Assembly (NCBI GenBank): GCA_937924035.1
Contig: CALDTK010000031.1
Coordinates: 1-36,650, forward strand
Reading direction: 5' to 3'
DNA: 36,650 nucleotides
Source of the DNA: an uncultured Saprospiraceae bacterium
GTDB taxonomy: Bacteria; Bacteroidota; Bacteroidia; Chitinophagales; Saprospiraceae
In this document: positions 1 through 7,743 of the stretch, in pieces
How the letters are laid out: each line of letters opens with the position of its first letter
Numbering within the stretch: position 1 is the first letter of the stretch
The notes under the pieces: model-generated
The model's input: the letters and a program-made list of their open reading frames with translations, nothing else
What the model was told of the DNA's origin: nothing
Databases searched by the model: none
Made by a program: the position numbers and the translations under genes

Positions 1-920
1 ACAGACTTGATGTCCTGACCGCCCTTTCCAATCAGGATGTTCTTCTGACTTTCTCGCTCTACGTAGATTACTGCGCTGATGCGAATAAGGTCTTTGCCTT
101 GAGTTGTTTGTGTCTCTTCGAATTTTTCGACCACAGGTTCGACAGCATAAGGGATTTCTTGATAGTACTGCTCCAATATCTGTTCACGAATGATCTCGGT
201 GACGAAGAAACGCTCAGGCCTATCTGTCATCTGATCCTTCGGATAATAAGCAGGCCCTTGAGGTAGGCCTTCTAGAATCCAATCAAGCAATTCGGCTGTT
301 CCTGTTTGATTTAAAGCGCTAATCGTTACCGCATGCGCAGCATTTATCCGTTCTTTTAAAGACGCGGCAACTTCGTCTGCTTCTTCTTGGGTGACTGTAT
401 CGGTCTTGTTGACGACTACACATACCGGAGAGTCGAGATTCTTTAACCTAGTGATAAGGTGATGATCTTCTTCGTATTCTTCTTGTGGTACGACAACGAA
501 GAGCAATACATCTGCATCTTCAAACGCACTTGATACAAATGCATTCATCCGCTCTTGCATTTTATAATGCGGCTCTTCTATTAACCCGGGTGTGTCGCTA
601 AACACTGCTTGAAAATCATCTCCACTCATCAGTGCAAGGATGCGGTGACGAGTGGTTTGAGGCTTGGCGGTGATGATACTCATCCGCTCACCTACGAGTG
701 CATTGAGCAACGTTGACTTGCCCACGTTGGGACGGCCGAGGATATTAACGTATCCAGACCTATGCGCAGCGTCGTTTTCTACATTGAGTGGTTTACCTAA
801 TCCTTCGAGCGCACGCTCCAAATCAAAATGCTCTCCGTCCTTCTCGGCTCCAGGTGCATTGGGGTCGGTTTGAAAGGGTTCTGGTTTTTGGTTGTAGGGA
901 TGATCTTCAGGCAGTGACAT
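1..920 (-). CDS. era: GTPase Era (3' end cut by window edge)
   Basis: Translated by hand; not in the ORF track. Era is a GTP-binding factor for 16S rRNA maturation and 30S assembly. The frame opens at ATG 920 and runs off the left edge in frame. Visible motifs are the P-loop GRPNVGKSTLLN (about residue 62), the G2 region KPQTTRHR, G3 DTPG, G4 NKTD, and then a KH RNA-binding domain with ILIGKGGQDIKS just before the edge. The first 50 or so residues are an acidic, low-complexity extension before the G domain; a shorter start is possible but I see no better one. It is divergent from der, with a 196-base shared upstream region. Only the end of the KH domain is missing. Confidence 0.95.
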   Translation of the reverse strand, partial: MSLPEDHPYNQKPEPFQTDPNAPGAEKDGEHFDLERALEGLGKPLNVENDAAHRSGYVNILGRPNVGKSTLLNALVGERMSIITAKPQTTRHRILALMSGDDFQAVFSDTPGLIEEPHYKMQERMNAFVSSAFEDADVLLFVVVPQEEYEEDHHLITRLKNLDSPVCVVVNKTDTVTQEEADEVAASLKERINAAHAVTISALNQTGTAELLDWILEGLPQGPAYYPKDQMTDRPERFFVTEIIREQILEQYYQEIPYAVEPVVEKFEETQTTQGKDLIRISAVIYVERESQKNILIGKGGQDIKS

Positions 921-1116
921 GGGTGCAAGCTAGTGCCTTGGGCATAAAGCCAGGGCAAATTTGAGTTTTAGAAGTTTGAAACGGAGATTTTGCTCCACTT
1001 CATCGTACGAGTGCGTCTGACTAGCGTCGTGTGATTCAAAAGTTATAATTGCTTACGCGAAGCGCTGAGCCTGTAAATTCAAAATTCCTTACAAGGAAAC
1101 CTTCTACCTTCGCGCC
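921..1116. promoter_or_regulatory. Divergent era/der promoter region
   Basis: This is the 196-base spacer between the divergent era and der start codons, so it must carry both promoters. On the plus strand TACCTTCG (1105-1112) lies four bases before the der ATG and resembles the Bacteroidota -7 element TAnnTTTG with two differences. No convincing -33 TTG is seen at the right spacing, so this is a weak call. Confidence 0.35.
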
Positions 1117-2424
1117 ATGAGTAACATCGTTGCAATTGTCGGGCGACCGAATGTGGGGAAATCCACACTGTACAACCGTTTGATCGGTGAACGTCAAGCG
1201 ATCATCGATGATGAGTCTGGCGTGACACGTGATCGTCAATACGGAACCTGCGAATGGAATGGCAAATCCTTCACGGTTGTCGACACCGGGGGATTTGTAA
1301 AAGGCTCCGAAGACATTTTCGAGGCTGCTATCAGATCACAGGTGCGTATTGCGATTGAAGAAGCTGCAATAATCATCTTCGTTTGTGATGTTGAGACCGG
1401 AATTACGGACCTCGACGAGGAAGTTGCTCGGATGCTTCGGAAAACGAAAAAGCCCGTACTGCTGGCCGTCAACAAGGTGGACAATCACCAGCGCTTGTTA
1501 GAAGCAAATGAGTTTTGGAGCCTTGGTTTTGAAGAAAGCTACTTTTTGAGTTCAATGACCGGTTCGGGTACAGGAGAGATTCTAGACTCTGTTACCGAAA
1601 AACTCGAAGCAATTCCCGAATCTGAACTTGAAAAAGACGTTCCTAAGATCGCGATCGTAGGTCAGCCAAATGCTGGGAAGTCAAGTGTTGTCAATGCGCT
1701 ACTCGGTGAGGATCGCAACATTGTAACCGATGTACCGGGCACTACACGAGATTCAATTCACACTCGCTTTACGAAGTTTGACAAGGACTTCTACCTCATA
1801 GACACGGCCGGATTACGGAAAAAAGCCAAAGTGCACGAAGACTTGGAGTTTTATTCCGTCATGCGTGCAATCAATGCAATTGAAGAAGCAGATGTGAGCA
1901 TCATCCTTATTGACGCCACCGAGGGTATTCAGGCGCAAGACATGAGCATTTTACGTGTTTTGCAGAAGCGAAATAAAGGTGTTGTCGTTGGCATCAATAA
2001 GTGGGATTTGATTCCAAAGGAGACCAACACAATGCGTGACTTCGAGTTGAAGGTGCGCGAGAAAATGGCGCCTTTTACAGATGTGCCTATGGTGTTTACG
2101 AGTGCGACCGAGAAGGTCCGCCTACTCCAGTTGATAGACGCTGCGCTTCAAGTAAATGAGAATAGAAACCGCAAAGTCTCTACTTCAGAATTGAACAGAG
2201 TGATGTTGGAGGCCATCGAGAAGGTACCACCACCAACTTATCGTGGTCGCTATGTCAAGATCAAATACGTAACCCAGCTTCCTACCTATTTCCCAGCGTT
2301 CGCTTTTTTCTGCAACAATCCTAAGCAGGTCAAGGATAGCTATAAGGGCTACTTGGAGAATCAGCTACGGAAGAAGTATGATTTTTCTGGAGTGCCTATG
2401 GGTATTTATTTCAGACAGAAGTAG
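1117..2424 (+). CDS. der: Ribosome biogenesis GTPase Der (EngA)
   Basis: Der is a double GTPase that acts in 50S subunit assembly. The 435-aa length is normal for the family. The first G domain has GRPNVGKSTLYN, DTGG and NKVD; the second has GQPNAGKSSVVN at about residue 184, DTAG and NKWD. The C-terminal 80 or so residues form the KH-like domain (PPPTYRGRYVKIKYVTQ...). ATG 1117 is the natural start because the P-loop begins at residue 8. It is complete, with no sign of truncation, and sits divergently to era, another ribosome-assembly GTPase. Confidence 0.97.
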   Translation: MSNIVAIVGRPNVGKSTLYNRLIGERQAIIDDESGVTRDRQYGTCEWNGKSFTVVDTGGFVKGSEDIFEAAIRSQVRIAIEEAAIIIFVCDVETGITDLDEEVARMLRKTKKPVLLAVNKVDNHQRLLEANEFWSLGFEESYFLSSMTGSGTGEILDSVTEKLEAIPESELEKDVPKIAIVGQPNAGKSSVVNALLGEDRNIVTDVPGTTRDSIHTRFTKFDKDFYLIDTAGLRKKAKVHEDLEFYSVMRAINAIEEADVSIILIDATEGIQAQDMSILRVLQKRNKGVVVGINKWDLIPKETNTMRDFELKVREKMAPFTDVPMVFTSATEKVRLLQLIDAALQVNENRNRKVSTSELNRVMLEAIEKVPPPTYRGRYVKIKYVTQLPTYFPAFAFFCNNPKQVKDSYKGYLENQLRKKYDFSGVPMGIYFRQK

Positions 2425-2919
2425 GCGTAAGTGCTTTTTCCTGACTGAAGTGCTATGCATCGTCAACGCTGGGGTTTAACTTAAAAAAGTCTCGTGAAGC
2501 CTGGATCCTCGCACTTCGCAAGCGACTAGACCGCTCGCGCGCCTGTCTGTTGGTCTGCTATGAGGGATGCAATAGCCCTTTAGGCTGGAATTTGGAACGT
2601 CAGTGCAAATAACCCTTGGCCCGTTCGCTCGGGACATAAATCGCGATAAAAATTGTCATTTCAACTAAGGGGTGAATAGCACATAAAAAAGTCTCTTTTG
2701 AGCTCCTGTATATTTAGGATCATCTACACTTTGCCCGATTGATAAATGTCAGTCAACTTCACTTATCCAAATTTAAATATCTATTTACTTTTGGAAAACT
2801 AAAGAAATACTAGTAAAAAAGTATGCTATAAAATTAAATAGCCACCCTTTAAAGGCTCCTGAATATCTGTAATACAGACTATAAAACCAAGTATCATTCT
2901 TGAATCCTCTTGAGACCTT
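2425..2919. other. Intergenic stretch with left copy of a direct repeat
   Basis: There are 495 bases without a credible gene. The first part (about 2461-2561) is GC-richer and carries the left copy of the repeat listed separately; from about 2640 the DNA turns markedly AT-rich. A TCTGTAATACAGA dyad lies near 2870, close to the 3' end of the following minus-strand gene. No tRNA or clear terminator was recognised. Confidence 0.5.
2461..2561 (+). repeat. Direct repeat copy A (left border of AT-rich island)
   Basis: It starts with CGTCAACGCTGGGG and continues with a segment containing TGGATCCTCGCACTT and GACTAGACCGCTCGCG. The same blocks recur in the same order and orientation at 5836-6115, with roughly 80 percent identity by eye over about 75 bases. 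Copy A lacks the palindromic insert of copy B. The two copies bracket the AT-rich gene group 2640-5800. Confidence 0.6.
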
Positions 2920-4398
2920 CTAGTCCTTAATGAAAGTAAACTGACCATACCTCCCCCTACCTTCTAACGGGTAAAATATAATTGAATAGAATCCATTCTT
3001 TAAACAAGCAACCTCTATCCCGCTTGAATGATCATAAAGGTTTTTTGACATGAGCCGCCCAGATGTATCATAGATTTCATAATTATAACCAACTGGAATA
3101 AGCTCACCGTAATCTACGTAAATCACATCTTTTGCAGGATTGGGGAATACGCTTAGAGCCAAAGGGACCTCTTCGGCTATGCTTTGAACACTAGTAGATT
3201 GGTCATAGCGATCTATGTAATAAAGAATAGTCTTAATTGTAATACTATTATCTGGATTGAAAAAGATCTGCTTAGTCGTCAAGACATAAGTAGAATCAGA
3301 GTCCGTACTTGCAATCCCCTCCAATCTTCCAGATCTTCCCATATCCAATCGATATGTACGTATTTGATTTAGAAGAGTATCAAATTCAGTGAAAATAATA
3401 GAGTCATTTGGCACCGATATGGAATCCCAAGTAACACCAATAACAAAAGTCATATCCGAGTTTACATGAAAACAATGACTAGTTGCTTGCTCAATAATTT
3501 CTCCCTCACTAAAATTAATCGCATCTTCGACTAAAGCTCTCGTAATATCTATTTCTTCCAATTTTGAATTTAATTTCTGAACGAATATTGCATGATACTG
3601 ATTCTCGAAATTAGTTCCATTAATATATCCTACAACTCCAAATCTATAAATATAACCATCGAGCACAAAGACAGTCTCGCCGAGCCCAGCACTGAGTAAG
3701 AAGTCTGGATCAAACTCCTGAAAAAGTGGCTCTGCTACTTCAATTTTCGCTAAAGTACTGTCGAGCGTGTAAATATCTTTTGACAGGAATTCAAATCCTA
3801 CAAACAAACTATCCACCTGTCCCACTAATAGTGTATTCTGCAACTCTCTTGACGACACAGCTAGAGCCCGAACACCGTCAAAATACAAATACATGGAATC
3901 ACTCAAATTGCTCAAAGCTTGCTCTCGAACTTTTGGCTCATAGAGACATGTACTTCCTGAACAGGAATATTGCACCGATGGGACTCCATTAGGAGCAAAA
4001 GGTAAAGAAAAAGTATCTGGAGTACATGTAAAACCAATTGAGTTAAAAAGACAGACACGACCACTCATTTCGACACTATCCGACTTCTCCCATGATATAG
4101 TTGAAAACTCTTCTCCGATATACCTTGTCCCAGAAAAGTTAATTGCATTATCGAATAAAGTATCGAATACAATATTTCCACTTTTCAAATCTATAACTTT
4201 CGAAATTAATTCACCACTTGTATCAATTCCTAACACATATAATTCACCTCCATCAATGACAGTAAACAAGTCGAATTCCAATACTAATTGATCAGATGTA
4301 TTAGACACCTGCGAACAAATAGTATAGGGAAAAAACATGGCTAGGGTGAAAACACACCCTAGCCATATTTTCAGAATAGTTTTAAAAAAGGTCTTCAT
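2920..4398 (-). CDS. Secreted T9SS type A cargo protein, function unknown
   Basis: 492 aa when started at ATG 4398. The ORF track extends to 4605, but that segment overlaps the upstream frame, and the internal Met gives a clean signal peptide (MKTFFKTI, then a hydrophobic stretch ending near ICSQ). The body shows no family I recognise; it is rich in beta-type sequence with D/S/T-rich loops and scattered cysteines. The last 80 or so residues are a T9SS type A sorting domain (LSVFPNPAKDVIYVDYG, YDTSGRLM, GFYSIIF), so the protein should be exported through the T9SS and anchored or released at the surface. The upstream frame ends in TAG at 4402-4400, one base before this ATG, which suggests translational coupling. 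Base composition is AT-richer than in neighbouring housekeeping genes. Confidence 0.85.
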   Translation of the reverse strand: MKTFFKTILKIWLGCVFTLAMFFPYTICSQVSNTSDQLVLEFDLFTVIDGGELYVLGIDTSGELISKVIDLKSGNIVFDTLFDNAINFSGTRYIGEEFSTISWEKSDSVEMSGRVCLFNSIGFTCTPDTFSLPFAPNGVPSVQYSCSGSTCLYEPKVREQALSNLSDSMYLYFDGVRALAVSSRELQNTLLVGQVDSLFVGFEFLSKDIYTLDSTLAKIEVAEPLFQEFDPDFLLSAGLGETVFVLDGYIYRFGVVGYINGTNFENQYHAIFVQKLNSKLEEIDITRALVEDAINFSEGEIIEQATSHCFHVNSDMTFVIGVTWDSISVPNDSIIFTEFDTLLNQIRTYRLDMGRSGRLEGIASTDSDSTYVLTTKQIFFNPDNSITIKTILYYIDRYDQSTSVQSIAEEVPLALSVFPNPAKDVIYVDYGELIPVGYNYEIYDTSGRLMSKNLYDHSSGIEVACLKNGFYSIIFYPLEGRGRYGQFTFIKD

Positions 4399-4399
4399 A

Positions 4400-5164
4400 C
4401 TAGTTACAGCCTGGTTGATTTTTCCCTCCGATAAATCCAAAATTCCCATAAAACAAATTATATCTGAACCAGTTGTCTGGATTTGGGTCAGAAGTATTGC
4501 TAAGTGGCTGAAGCCATGTATGAGTAAGAGCTTTAATGTCGGCATCCACTGGCAAAAGGCTAGAATGATAAAAACCTTCTTCACCAAGAAAATCAATTTT
4601 TTCACAGGAAAAACACAACTCGTCTGTTTCTGGATCTAGATGATAAGAGTATGCGCCATCGTCAACAAAAGGGCCTGGTCTTCCAGTTGGAAATTGATCA
4701 TTTGTTTTCGACCATAACAAAGAGGGATTAGTACTTAGGTAACGATTTACGAGGGCCTGTCTAATTCCGTACCTATAGTATGTGCTTGCAGAAGGACATC
4801 TTGAACGAATAGCAGCATCTGCTCGATTGTTAATGTCTTGAGAAACGAAATAGTATGCTGGATCTCTAAAACAATTAGGACTAGACCCACCAGTCCAGCC
4901 TAAACCCCATGTAAAAGTTCGGGGTTGAGTACAATCTATAGATGAGTTGGAAGTTATTGTGTATGTCGCATTCACGTAAAAAGCTTCATTTTCTTCAAAA
5001 GGGCCGGACAAATCAACTATTCCAAGTTCGTAGCCATCGCCTTCTTGGAGTGATATTGCCTCGTTCACTTCTGAAAGAACTGCACTATAAAGTTCTCTTG
5101 AATTTTCGATTTTCCAACTCTCAATTGACTCTATAGTTAAGTCGAAAGTCTTATTCTTACCCAA
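4400..5164 (-). CDS. Unrecognised cysteine-containing protein, frame without ATG
   Basis: An open frame of 254 aa with no methionine codon after its first position; the only listed start is TTG 5164. No signal peptide is present, although it has several cysteines (CTQP, NCFR, RCPS, CFSCEK, PGCN) and an aromatic, secreted-looking composition. The frame is open upstream back to a TAG near 5220, overlapping the end of the lipoprotein frame, whose TAA (5169-5167) lies two bases before the TTG. Two readings fit: a separate TTG-started gene coupled to the lipoprotein, or the C-terminal part of one longer lipoprotein broken by a frameshift. I favour the second because this part has no export signal of its own. 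I do not recognise the family. Confidence 0.6.
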   Translation of the reverse strand: MGKNKTFDLTIESIESWKIENSRELYSAVLSEVNEAISLQEGDGYELGIVDLSGPFEENEAFYVNATYTITSNSSIDCTQPRTFTWGLGWTGGSSPNCFRDPAYYFVSQDINNRADAAIRSRCPSASTYYRYGIRQALVNRYLSTNPSLLWSKTNDQFPTGRPGPFVDDGAYSYHLDPETDELCFSCEKIDFLGEEGFYHSSLLPVDADIKALTHTWLQPLSNTSDPNPDNWFRYNLFYGNFGFIGGKNQPGCN

Positions 5165-5166
5165 AA

Positions 5167-5497
5167 TTACAGTAGATGATTCCGGCTTTGAAGGTTGAGA
5201 GAAGCTTCGACAAGGTAAACTTCTCTACCAGCAGATAGAAGCGTATTTTCAGAATCCAAGCCTAGACTAGCTGAATTGTAAGCCTCATTGGACAAAACTA
5301 TTTGCTCATAAAATAGCTCTTCGGACCATTCCCCAGGAGCTACATACCCAGCAACAGATTCGCTCCTATTTTCTAAACCTACTAAGGTTTGAGATTCATG
5401 TGGTTGAACTTCATCAATCGAGGTTGAACTACATCCAACTACTAATGAAATACCGACTAATGCTATTAAAAGTCGTGTGTGTGTGTGTATAAAACAT
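5167..5497 (-). pseudogene. Lipoprotein frame split from its ATG by an (AC)7 tract (possibly phase-variable)
   Basis: Hand translation of the minus strand gives an uninterrupted frame with a hydrophobic stretch and a perfect lipobox, LLIALVGISLVVGC, followed by SSTSIDEV and about 85 more residues ending at TAA 5169-5167. This frame has no Met codon. The only nearby ATG (5497-5495) is followed by TTTTAT and then (AC)7, and lies in another frame that stops at a TAG after 22 codons. Adding one AC unit (or removing two) puts the ATG in frame, giving MFYTHTHTR before the hydrophobic core. This is the layout of a repeat-controlled ON/OFF lipoprotein gene, here in the OFF state; a decayed gene or an assembly error in the repeat is the alternative. 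Confidence 0.6.
5475..5488 (-). repeat. (AC)7 dinucleotide tract
   Basis: Seven GT units on the plus strand (AC on the coding strand), six bases after the candidate ATG of the lipoprotein frame. It is long enough to slip during replication, and each two-base change shifts the frame. Confidence 0.9.
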
Positions 5498-5835
5498 CTC
5501 TTAAGAGATTTGAGCTACTTAAGTGTAGCGATTAAGGATCGATTTTATAGCGACTCTCAATATAAATATGAGATTATTTGCTATTAAAAATTTGAAAATA
5601 GCGCGTAAGTTTTTAATACTCGAAAAAAACTAGGACAAACCTCAAACTTTAACACTTCCCAGAGTTGATAAGCATCAATTTATAAGGTAGTCCTAAAGCC
5701 TTAGTTACTCTGAGTATGATAAGATTTACCCCAACGTTCTTTATGCTAGCCGAAATTCCAGTCCTTCTCGGTAGTCCAGCCACAACGAGCAGAGCGATCT
5801 AGCCCCAATAGTACTTCTCTAAAGCGTATTTAGAT

Positions 5836-6115
5836 CGTCAACGCTGGGTTTGGCTTAACCCGGACTGTGCATTATAATTGCTACTATAAGCCGGAAGGGT
5901 CTGCAAACACAGACGCACGCGAGAAAAATCTGTCTTCACCCTAGCGGTGCTAGGTCTGCGGAAAATTTTCCTCGCGAGCACCTGTGTTTATTGGCTTAAC
6001 AAGCTTTCGCTACGCATCCCAATGCACGATCCAGGCTTAAAGAAGTCCTGCGAAGCGTGGATCCTCGTACTTAGCACTGGACTAGACCGCTCGCGCCTAT
6101 CTATTTGTCTATAAC
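5836..6115 (+). repeat. Direct repeat copy B with inserted palindrome
   Basis: It shares CGTCAACGCTGGG (5836-5848) and, after a roughly 180-base insert, TGGATCCTCGTACTT and GACTAGACCGCTCGCG with copy A at 2461-2561. GGCTTAA occurs at 5852-5858 and again at 6034-6040, flanking the extra segment like a short target duplication; a third copy is at 5993-5999. Confidence 0.55.
5905..5989. repeat. Large imperfect palindrome (hairpin-forming)
   Basis: The outer arms AAACACAG (5905-5912) and CTGTGTTT (5982-5989) are perfect. A 5x5 internal loop follows, then CGCGAGAAAA against TTTTCCTCGCG with one bulged C. The apex is CCTAGC-GGT-GCTAGG (5940-5954). It has no T-tract, so a simple terminator is unlikely; a mobile palindromic element or folding site fits better. 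Confidence 0.6.
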
Positions 6116-6118
6116 TGT

Positions 6119-6241
6119 ATGCACGTTAGAGATTTGCGACTGGAAATCGATGAGCTTTCGTCCACATATGAACGTATCTACCAGCAATCTATCCTCTATA
6201 GCACCCCACCAAGCGGATCAGGTACATATTTTGCACCATAG
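6119..6241 (+). CDS. Possible 40-aa small protein
   Basis: ATG to TAG, 40 codons, starting MHVRDLRLEIDEL and ending GTYFAP. The composition is protein-like, but there is no recognisable family or clear promoter. It ends 43 bases before rfbC. It could be chance or a fragment. Confidence 0.2.
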   Translation: MHVRDLRLEIDELSSTYERIYQQSILYSTPPSGSGTYFAP

Positions 6242-6248
6242 CAGACTC

Positions 6249-6284
6249 TTGGCGCATATTCGCGCTTAGCACTATACTTTCCTT
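6249..6284 (+). promoter_or_regulatory. Possible rfbC promoter
   Basis: TTG at 6249-6251 is followed 21-23 bases later by TATACTTTCC (6273-6282), a partial match to the TTG-N19-TAnnTTTG promoter of Bacteroidota, immediately before the rfbC ATG at 6285. Confidence 0.35.
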
Positions 6285-6830
6285 ATGATTACTGATGGAC
6301 CGATTCCTGGACTCAAGCTCTATACTCCTCGAGTGTTCGGAGATGACCGTGGTTACTTTTTTGAAACATTCAATGCGAACGTTTGGAAGGAGGCTGGCAT
6401 CACAACGCCTTTCGTTCAGGACAACGAAGCATACTCAAGTCGCGGTGTTTTGCGTGGATTGCACTACCAACGTGGTGAGCATGCACAAGCAAAGCTTGTA
6501 CGTGTGATTCACGGCGAAGTGCTTGATGTTGCTGTGGATTGCAGACCCGGATCGCCAACTTATGGGCAGCACCATGCTGTGCTTTTGAGCGGAGAGCTAA
6601 AAAACCAATTTTACGTACCACGAGGCTTTGCCCACGGGTATGTAGTACTAAGTGAAACCGCGCTTTTTGCTTATAAGTGTGATAATTTTTATCACCCTAA
6701 AGCAGAAGGAGGGCTAAAATTTAATGATCCTACCCTGGGTATCGATTGGAAGATCGGCATGGCAGAAGTTCAACTGAGTGAGAAGGATGCGATTCTTCCT
6801 CACTTCGGAGATCACTTAGCAGCTCTTTAA
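6285..6830 (+). CDS. rfbC: dTDP-4-dehydrorhamnose 3,5-epimerase
   Basis: A cupin-type epimerase of the dTDP-L-rhamnose pathway, cytoplasmic, converting dTDP-4-keto-6-deoxyglucose to the L-rhamno form. 181 aa, the usual length. Visible family motifs are RVFGDDRGYFFETFN near the N-terminus, FVQDNEAYSSRGVLRGLHYQ with the catalytic His, DVAVDCRPGSPTYG, and FYVPRGFAHGYVVLS around residue 115. The ATG at 6285 gives the conventional short N-terminus. It lies 32 bases upstream of rfbD, the next pathway enzyme. rfbA and rfbB are not in this window, so the pathway is split. Confidence 0.96.
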   Translation: MITDGPIPGLKLYTPRVFGDDRGYFFETFNANVWKEAGITTPFVQDNEAYSSRGVLRGLHYQRGEHAQAKLVRVIHGEVLDVAVDCRPGSPTYGQHHAVLLSGELKNQFYVPRGFAHGYVVLSETALFAYKCDNFYHPKAEGGLKFNDPTLGIDWKIGMAEVQLSEKDAILPHFGDHLAAL

Positions 6831-6862
6831 ACACCTCAAGCCTCTTACTCAATTTTTGTTTT

Positions 6863-7714
6863 ATGCGCATCTTAATTACAGGAGCAAATGGCCAGGTGGG
6901 CATGGCCCTTCGTCGCACACTCACCAACCCTTCGTTTGAATGTCGATTCACAGATCGAGAGGAATTGGACATGCGTGATGAAGAGGCGGTTCGGGAGACG
7001 ACACTGTCTTTTAGACCTGACGTGGTAGTAAATTGTGCTGCGTACACAGCTGTAGACAAAGCAGAGGACGATACGCAGGCTTGTGTTGAGATCAATCAAG
7101 ATGCAGTGCGTGTTTTGGCGGAAGCCTGCAGCTCTATCAATGCACGTTTTATCCATATCTCGACAGACTATGTGTATCACAATAAAGTGAATCGACCGTT
7201 ACGGGAAGATGATCCTACAGATCCTCAGAGCGTTTATGCACGTACGAAGTTGGCCGGTGAAAAAGAGGCCCTTTCAGCTTGCGCCAAAACCACTATTCTG
7301 CGCACCAGCTGGGTATTCGGGCTTGAAGGAGCAAATTTTGTCCGCACCATGGTTCGCTTGGGAGGTGACAGAGATCAACTCTCCGTTGTCGCAGACCAAA
7401 TTGGGGCTCCGACTTATGCTGATGACATCGCTGGAGCGATCCTTCATATCATCGAATCGCCAGAACTAAAGCCCGGTACGTACAACTACGCTGGCCTTGG
7501 GATAGCCTCATGGTATGACTTTGCAAAGGCAATCATGGAAATTTATGGCCTCTCCTGTGAGGTGAAACCAATTCCAACCACTTCCTATCCTACTCCAGCA
7601 GCTAGGCCTCACTACAGCGTCCTCGACCTAACTAAAGCTCAGAATGCAGGCTTTACTTTTCGTCATTGGCGCGACGCATTGGTAGACTTCAAAGCAAGCG
7701 ACGCAACGTCGTAA
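6863..7714 (+). CDS. rfbD: dTDP-4-dehydrorhamnose reductase
   Basis: An extended-SDR enzyme for the last step of dTDP-L-rhamnose synthesis, using NAD(P)H. 283 aa, normal length. The N-terminal nucleotide-binding motif is ITGANGQVGMAL, followed by VNCAAYTAVDKAE. The catalytic region HISTDYVY...YARTKLAGE contains the Tyr and Lys of the YxxxK motif. The substrate-domain signature ILRTSWVFG is also present. It is co-directional and close to rfbC, so the two are probably cotranscribed. The TAA at 7712-7714 ends 29 bases before the next gene's likely start. Confidence 0.96.
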   Translation: MRILITGANGQVGMALRRTLTNPSFECRFTDREELDMRDEEAVRETTLSFRPDVVVNCAAYTAVDKAEDDTQACVEINQDAVRVLAEACSSINARFIHISTDYVYHNKVNRPLREDDPTDPQSVYARTKLAGEKEALSACAKTTILRTSWVFGLEGANFVRTMVRLGGDRDQLSVVADQIGAPTYADDIAGAILHIIESPELKPGTYNYAGLGIASWYDFAKAIMEIYGLSCEVKPIPTTSYPTPAARPHYSVLDLTKAQNAGFTFRHWRDALVDFKASDATS

Positions 7715-7743
7715 GCCAAATTGACGTTGAGGTAGTTATTACC

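Larger units (their letters stand above)
5498..6284. other. Intergenic stretch with right repeat copy and palindrome
   Basis: There are 787 bases between the island and rfbC. The first 320 are AT-rich and without recognisable features. From 5836 comes the right repeat copy with an embedded palindrome, then a 40-codon ORF and the rfbC promoter region. No tRNA, IS transposase remnant or CRISPR array is seen. Confidence 0.5.

Noticed and set aside
2920-4605. 561-aa version of the T9SS protein
   Set aside because: The first 69 residues overlap the upstream frame and precede a clean signal peptide starting at 4398.
4337-4639. 100-aa plus-strand ORF
   Set aside because: Antisense to the junction of two better-supported minus-strand frames.
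5905-5989. Integron attC site
   Set aside because: The hairpin shape is suggestive, but the expected core sites (RYYYAAC/GTTRRRY) are not at the ends and no integrase is in the window.
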